In this document: positions 60,125 through 64,000 of the stretch, piece by piece
Position numbering within the stretch: the stretch's first letter is position 1
Layout: each line of letters starts with the position of its first letter
NCBI RefSeq assembly: GCF_028453695.1
Contig: NC_135776.1
Span: 7,944,663-8,008,662 of the forward strand
Length of the DNA stretch: 64,000 nt
Direction of reading: 5' to 3'
Source: Augochlora pura
Lineage: Eukaryota > Arthropoda > Insecta > Hymenoptera > Halictidae
Notes under the pieces: model-generated
What the model was told of the DNA's origin: nothing
Databases searched by the model: none
The model's input: the letters and a program-made list of their open reading frames with translations, nothing else
Made by a program: the position numbers and the translations under genes

Positions 60125-60565
60125 ACAGAATTTTTTCAATATCACGTTCTATTTAATTTTGTATACAAAAATTGTTTGCACTTGTATTTTGTATATTTTA
60201 GAGGAAAAAATCGTTTATTCTTTCGTTTTGCTTACTTCTCAAGTTAAAAACTCTATTGCTTTTTTATTTTGTCTATTTTTAATAAAGAAAAATATAACAC
60301 GCCTTATTCGAAGGATATAAAGCCAATTCAGGCGTGAAATTTCGTTCACTTTAATAAACTAATTTATTTAACATCACGTTTCATTTCGCTTTGTATAACA
60401 AAAATTATTCACCACATTTGTATATTTTTAAACAAAAAAAATCATTCTTTCATTTCGTTTATTTCTCAATTAGAAATGCTATTACTTTCTTATTTCGTTT
60501 ATATTGAAAAATGTAATATACCTTATTCGATAAATATAAAGTCAATTGCTGCCTGAAACCAAAGG
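60125..60565. repeat. ~232-bp tandem duplication
   Basis: ATCACGTTCTATTTAATTTT at 60141 and ATCACGTTTCATTTCGCTTT at 60373 start collinear copies. Both continue through TGTATATTTTA, TTCTTTCGTTTTGCTTACTT, CTTATTCGAAGGATATAAAG and TTCAGGCGTGAAA or close variants. Confidence 0.82.
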
Positions 60566-60908
60566 CACAGTAACTGGTCACGGTAACCACCACCATACAA
60601 AATCCGCTATTCCGTGTCGCGATTTTCGCTACACCCGATACATCGCAGCATCCATATAGAACCGGTGGATTCTAGCCTACCGTCAACGAAACCAAGAGGG
60701 AATCAATGATTTAAAGGAAGCGCGAGAAACGCGCGGTAGGGCGCGCGAGGACGCGCGTCAGCCCCCAAAAATAAGGTTCTCGGATCGGGCGTCGGTGACG
60801 GGACGACGAACGTATGCGAAAAAAGAGAGAACACACCGTGGCCCGGAGAATTGCTGCAGAAACTGTAAATTCTCGAGAGACAATTTCTCGGAGGTGCTTG
60901 CCGTAGCT

Positions 60909-60939
<31 letters not shown>

Positions 60940-61434
60940 CACACACAGTTCGAGGGAAAAGGAGGTCTCTCTTCTCTGTCCTTGCGTGGATCACGACTTC
61001 CGCTGTGCCAGCAAGAGTTTCGTCCCTCTTTACAGCTTCTGCCTTCGCGCAAGGGATGAAAGTATCTCAAGATTTTCTCCTGTCAAGTGTTCCTTTCCGG
61101 CGTTCCCCTCCGACCCCCGTGAAACGCTATCGCTTTGTTTGCGTTTTCCTTTCAAAGGAGCGTATGAAGATTTTGGACAGGAAGCCGGGGCCGCGTCCTC
61201 GGTTTCCAGGCGCGAGCATCTTCCACGAGCGCGCGCGTGTGTGTGTGCCGCGCAGCGATTGTCTGTCATCGCCCTTTCGATTTCTCAGTTATTGGAACCG
61301 TGACAAAATCGACTCTGTGCGCGCTCTCTCGCGTGTCTCTGTCCGTGTGCGGTGCTCGATAAGTCGGCCCGTGAAATATTCTCCGGCCTGCGAGACAAGT
61401 TCATTCAATTTTGACAGGATTTTAGGGGGTGTGA
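60566..61434. other. CpG-rich island with CA microsatellite
   Basis: CG-dense block containing (CA)n at 60908-60948 on the + strand. The longest open frame of the window (60795-61487, 230 codons) spans it, but includes a His-Thr repeat made by the CA run, runs into a TTAA element, and has no recognisable domain. I treat it as non-coding. No timeout exon found here. Confidence 0.55.
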
Positions 61435-61678
61435 TTATCCTTTGCCATACTTTAACGAGTCAGACTCGTGACGGCGATTTTTATTAATAAGCTATTAGTT
61501 ATAAATCCGTTTCTTTAAGTAAGATTCAAATTTTATTATATTGTCACCAATATTTAAACATACAACTACATGCAAGCATACGATAAATATAAAATTCCTT
61601 TTTCTTCTAAGAAATTACTACGATCGAAAAGATTCTAATCATAGCAGTTGTAAAGAAAATGGTACGGCAAGTGGTTAA
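61435..61678. mobile_element. TTAA-type MITE-like element, family D
   Basis: Left tip TTATCCTTTGCCATACTTTA (TTAA mutated to TTAT) then the palindrome ACGAGTCAGACTCGT; right tip ATGGTACGGCAAGTGGTTAA. 244 bp. Shares ~40 bp at the left and ~75 bp at the right with the composite copy at 53213-53919, and represents the uninterrupted form. Confidence 0.78.
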
Positions 61679-62500
61679 CACTAGGTTTACGGAGATTTTT
61701 TATATACCTATCTCTATGGCACACATCAATTTGACATATGTTAACAAGAATAAACATTTTGTAGAATAAGTAATCTATTTTTAAAGGAATATTGTCATAC
61801 AGGTGCATTGATATCAAAATATATATACATATATCTCTCTCTCCCTATATACAATATTATATGCTGTAAATATATTTAGAAATTTACGGTTGATAAAGGT
61901 AATTGTTCTTAAAATTTAAATCAGATAACTGAAATGTTAATTAACTTAACGTAATTGTTCTTAATTTAAATCAAGTAACCAAATTGTGAGTTATATTTAA
62001 TTAAAATGAACGATGTGTCGATTATCAAAATTTGTCAACAAATGACAATGTTATATGACAATAATAATCACATTTTTAACAATTCTTTTAAATAAAAACC
62101 AACATAATATTATAATATAAAACTCGAGGATCCGAAGCGAAGCCATTTACCTGGAAGGCTCCGTTACGGGGACATTAAAAAAAAATTTCAAACGGCAAAT
62201 CGAAAGGGTTAATTGCAACTAAATGCTATATCGACTCTTAACATTCGTCAACAAGTAACAATGTGTACTAAACGAATCAGCTGATGATCTAATAACTAAG
62301 TTATGAGGATATATTTAATTACAAGTAAAATCATATATCAATTCTAAATATTCATTAACAAATAAAAATTCACATTGAACAAATAATCGGATGATCCCAA
62401 AACTAAGTTGTGAATTATACCTAATTAACTACAACTAATATAGTATCGACTTTTTGGATTGATTAACATTTACATCTAGAAAGATTATTTATCGTTGCAT
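61679..62500. other. AT-rich; lone TTAA-element-like right end
   Basis: AT-rich with AATTGTTCTTAAAATTTAAA and AATTGTTCTTAATTTAAATC duplicated near 61900 and 61953. GGCAAATCGAAAGGGTTAA ends at 62212 and looks like a TTAA-element tip without a visible partner. Confidence 0.45.
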
Positions 62501-62995
62501 CGTATCATCAAACAAATTGTTGGACGAATTGAACAATTTCTCCATTTTTCTCGACAACAGACTTGCACGGCGGCGTGTGTCGTCTCAAAAACGCAACGAT
62601 ACCACATTCCCGGCGGTGTTCACCTGGAATCGTTGCGGTAATATTAAAATTTCCGTTCACGAGTTTCCAGACGCGGCTTATTCGCTTGAGCGCGTTATTT
62701 CTCTTCCCGTGCCCTGCCTCGTCCTTTTCACAAGCCTTGAGAAGCTATCGCTTTGTTTGCCTCTTGCCCTTACGGAACACGTCTAAACATTTGTATCGAG
62801 CGTGAAAGTAAAGCGCCGTACGCGCCGCGCGAGCTTAACCGTTCTCTCTCGCTCTCTCTCGAAACCGTATAAAGCGAGAGACCGTGTTTTCTAAGAATGT
62901 GAAAATGCACGTCGGTCCGCAAATAATTTCTCTCATTTTTTCCGTCGTTCAACGTTCTCTCTGTGCGCAGCAGACGAATTGATAACAGCCAAAAT
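62501..62995. other. CpG-rich island
   Basis: CG-dense stretch with a CT run at 62841-62860 (pyrimidines on +). Shares the 17-mer GCTATCGCTTTGTTTGC with the 60.6-61.4 kb island. Frames of 80-89 codons are not recognised. Confidence 0.5.
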
Positions 62996-63029
62996 TGAAA
63001 AACGGTGTTTCTTCTTCTGAAAATATTCT

Positions 63030-63445
63030 ACGTATGTGTCAATGGTAATATGGTAATGTACCATTTATTCTAAATAGTTATAAAATTTATAGAGAAGATA
63101 ATATCTCTATATAAACAGGTATGGTATTTATGGATAGAACAATATCTTTTTGTAAATAGTTGTAAAATTTAGAAAAGTTCAGTATCGTTCTATAGATAGT
63201 TATAAAGTTTATGAAACGCATGATTGTCTTTTCTGAATGTAGTTAGAAAATTTATTAGAAGTACAATATTTTTCTATAAATAAAGATTAATTTATGAAAA
63301 GTATAATATCTCTTCACAAATTAATGCAACTATTTATAAAAAGATACTCTACATAAATGATACATCTCACAAATATTACGTCTTTTATGTAAAGAGCAAT
63401 ATCTTTTTACAAACAGTAATAAAACGTATAAAAAGTACTGAAATA
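63030..63445. repeat. ~42-bp AT-rich tandem repeat
   Basis: AAATAGTTATAAAATTTATA followed by an AAGTANAATATCTTT-like segment recurs about eight times with spacing 38-48 bp; a stray unit lies at about 63642. Confidence 0.78.
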
Positions 63446-64000
63446 TCTTTTTGCTATCGGGAATACCAATCTGCATAAACGAACGTATTAATATCGCAAA
63501 AGAGGATGAAGATCGAGGTTCCAAGCATCCACCGTATTCTTCAATTTACAATATCACGGACGATGCATCACGTTAATCCAATTAAATATTATACACGTAA
63601 AATCCCATTCCCTCATTATTATCGTGATTCTACATTCGTAAACAGTTATAAAATTTACAAAACGTACTTCAATGGAATACAATAATATTTCCATTGGCAC
63701 GGAAAATAACTGTAAGAAGTAAAAATCATATTTTATCGATTTCCTCTCGTTCTTTGTCGTTCACAAAACACTAGTCAATACTTTTCGTGTCTTTTATGAC
63801 AAGTCAATACTTTACTAGAACAACCCCTTCGCAGTTTTCAGCATAAATGATACTCTGGAATTCGGGATGACTCGATATAAAGTCTTAGTGATCAAAATGT
63901 TCTTTATTAGTTTCAAGATATAATATTTTTAATGAAATGTAACATAAGAATTTAATTATTGATAAGTATTGTGTATAATGTAGTCTACCGTATAAATTTC
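63446..64000. other. AT-rich end of window
   Basis: AT-rich unique DNA, nothing recognised; presumed to be still inside the timeout downstream intron. Confidence 0.5.

Noticed and set aside
60795..61487. Longest open frame of the window, 230 codons on +
   Set aside because: It contains a His-Thr run from the CA microsatellite, lies in CG-dense DNA with competing frames on both strands, ends inside a TTAA element and has no recognisable domain.

Overview
The window looks like insect nuclear DNA, most likely hymenopteran (bee, wasp or ant). It is AT-rich with sharply bounded CpG-dense islands, many micro- and minisatellites, many small TTAA-flanked elements, and very little coding sequence. 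Species cannot be named from the sequence. No bacterial-style genes, rRNA, tRNA or CRISPR array were seen.

Only one gene is well supported: five phase-compatible, GT-AG-bounded exons on the + strand between 51276 and 57430. They encode a central part of the TIMELESS/TIMEOUT (Tim2, Tof1/Swi1-type) replication-fork and checkpoint protein. The exons cover the end of the acidic linker, the conserved helical block, the ELLFWK segment and the start of a Myb-like region, about 227 codons in all. The N-terminal TIMELESS domain and the 3' end were not found. The gene therefore enters from the left through an intron that probably fills much of 1-51275, and leaves on the right through an intron of at least 6.5 kb. 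That the left 51 kb is one giant intron is an inference; intergenic DNA is the alternative.

Layout. 1-3.6 kb: nested tandem arrays. 3.6-10.4 kb: AT-rich DNA, a possible signal-peptide exon at 3873, a GC island at 5 kb, a CT tract at 6.8 kb and a 136-bp tandem repeat at 9.8 kb. 10.4-19.6 kb: GC islands, CT tracts, a pogo/Tigger-like MITE, a long hairpin element and three TTAA elements. 19.6-26.8 kb: CpG islands with a G-quadruplex motif, CT tracts, TTAA elements and an old dispersed repeat. 26.8-39.9 kb: a ~200-bp tandem array, CpG islands with alternating CG runs, T-rich DNA, paired 40-bp minisatellite blocks and a C-rich tract. 39.9-51.2 kb: AT-rich DNA, minisatellites, two foldback elements and CpG islands. 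51.3-57.4 kb: timeout exons, whose introns carry TTAA elements and tandem repeats. 57.4-64 kb: a ~195-bp tandem array, two CpG islands and another TTAA element.

Two window-wide patterns stand out. Every long CT microsatellite has its pyrimidine strand on +, the sense strand of timeout. At least ten small elements, most of them 240-280 bp, share a TTAA-CCC tip but have different inner ends, as expected for piggyBac-type non-autonomous families.
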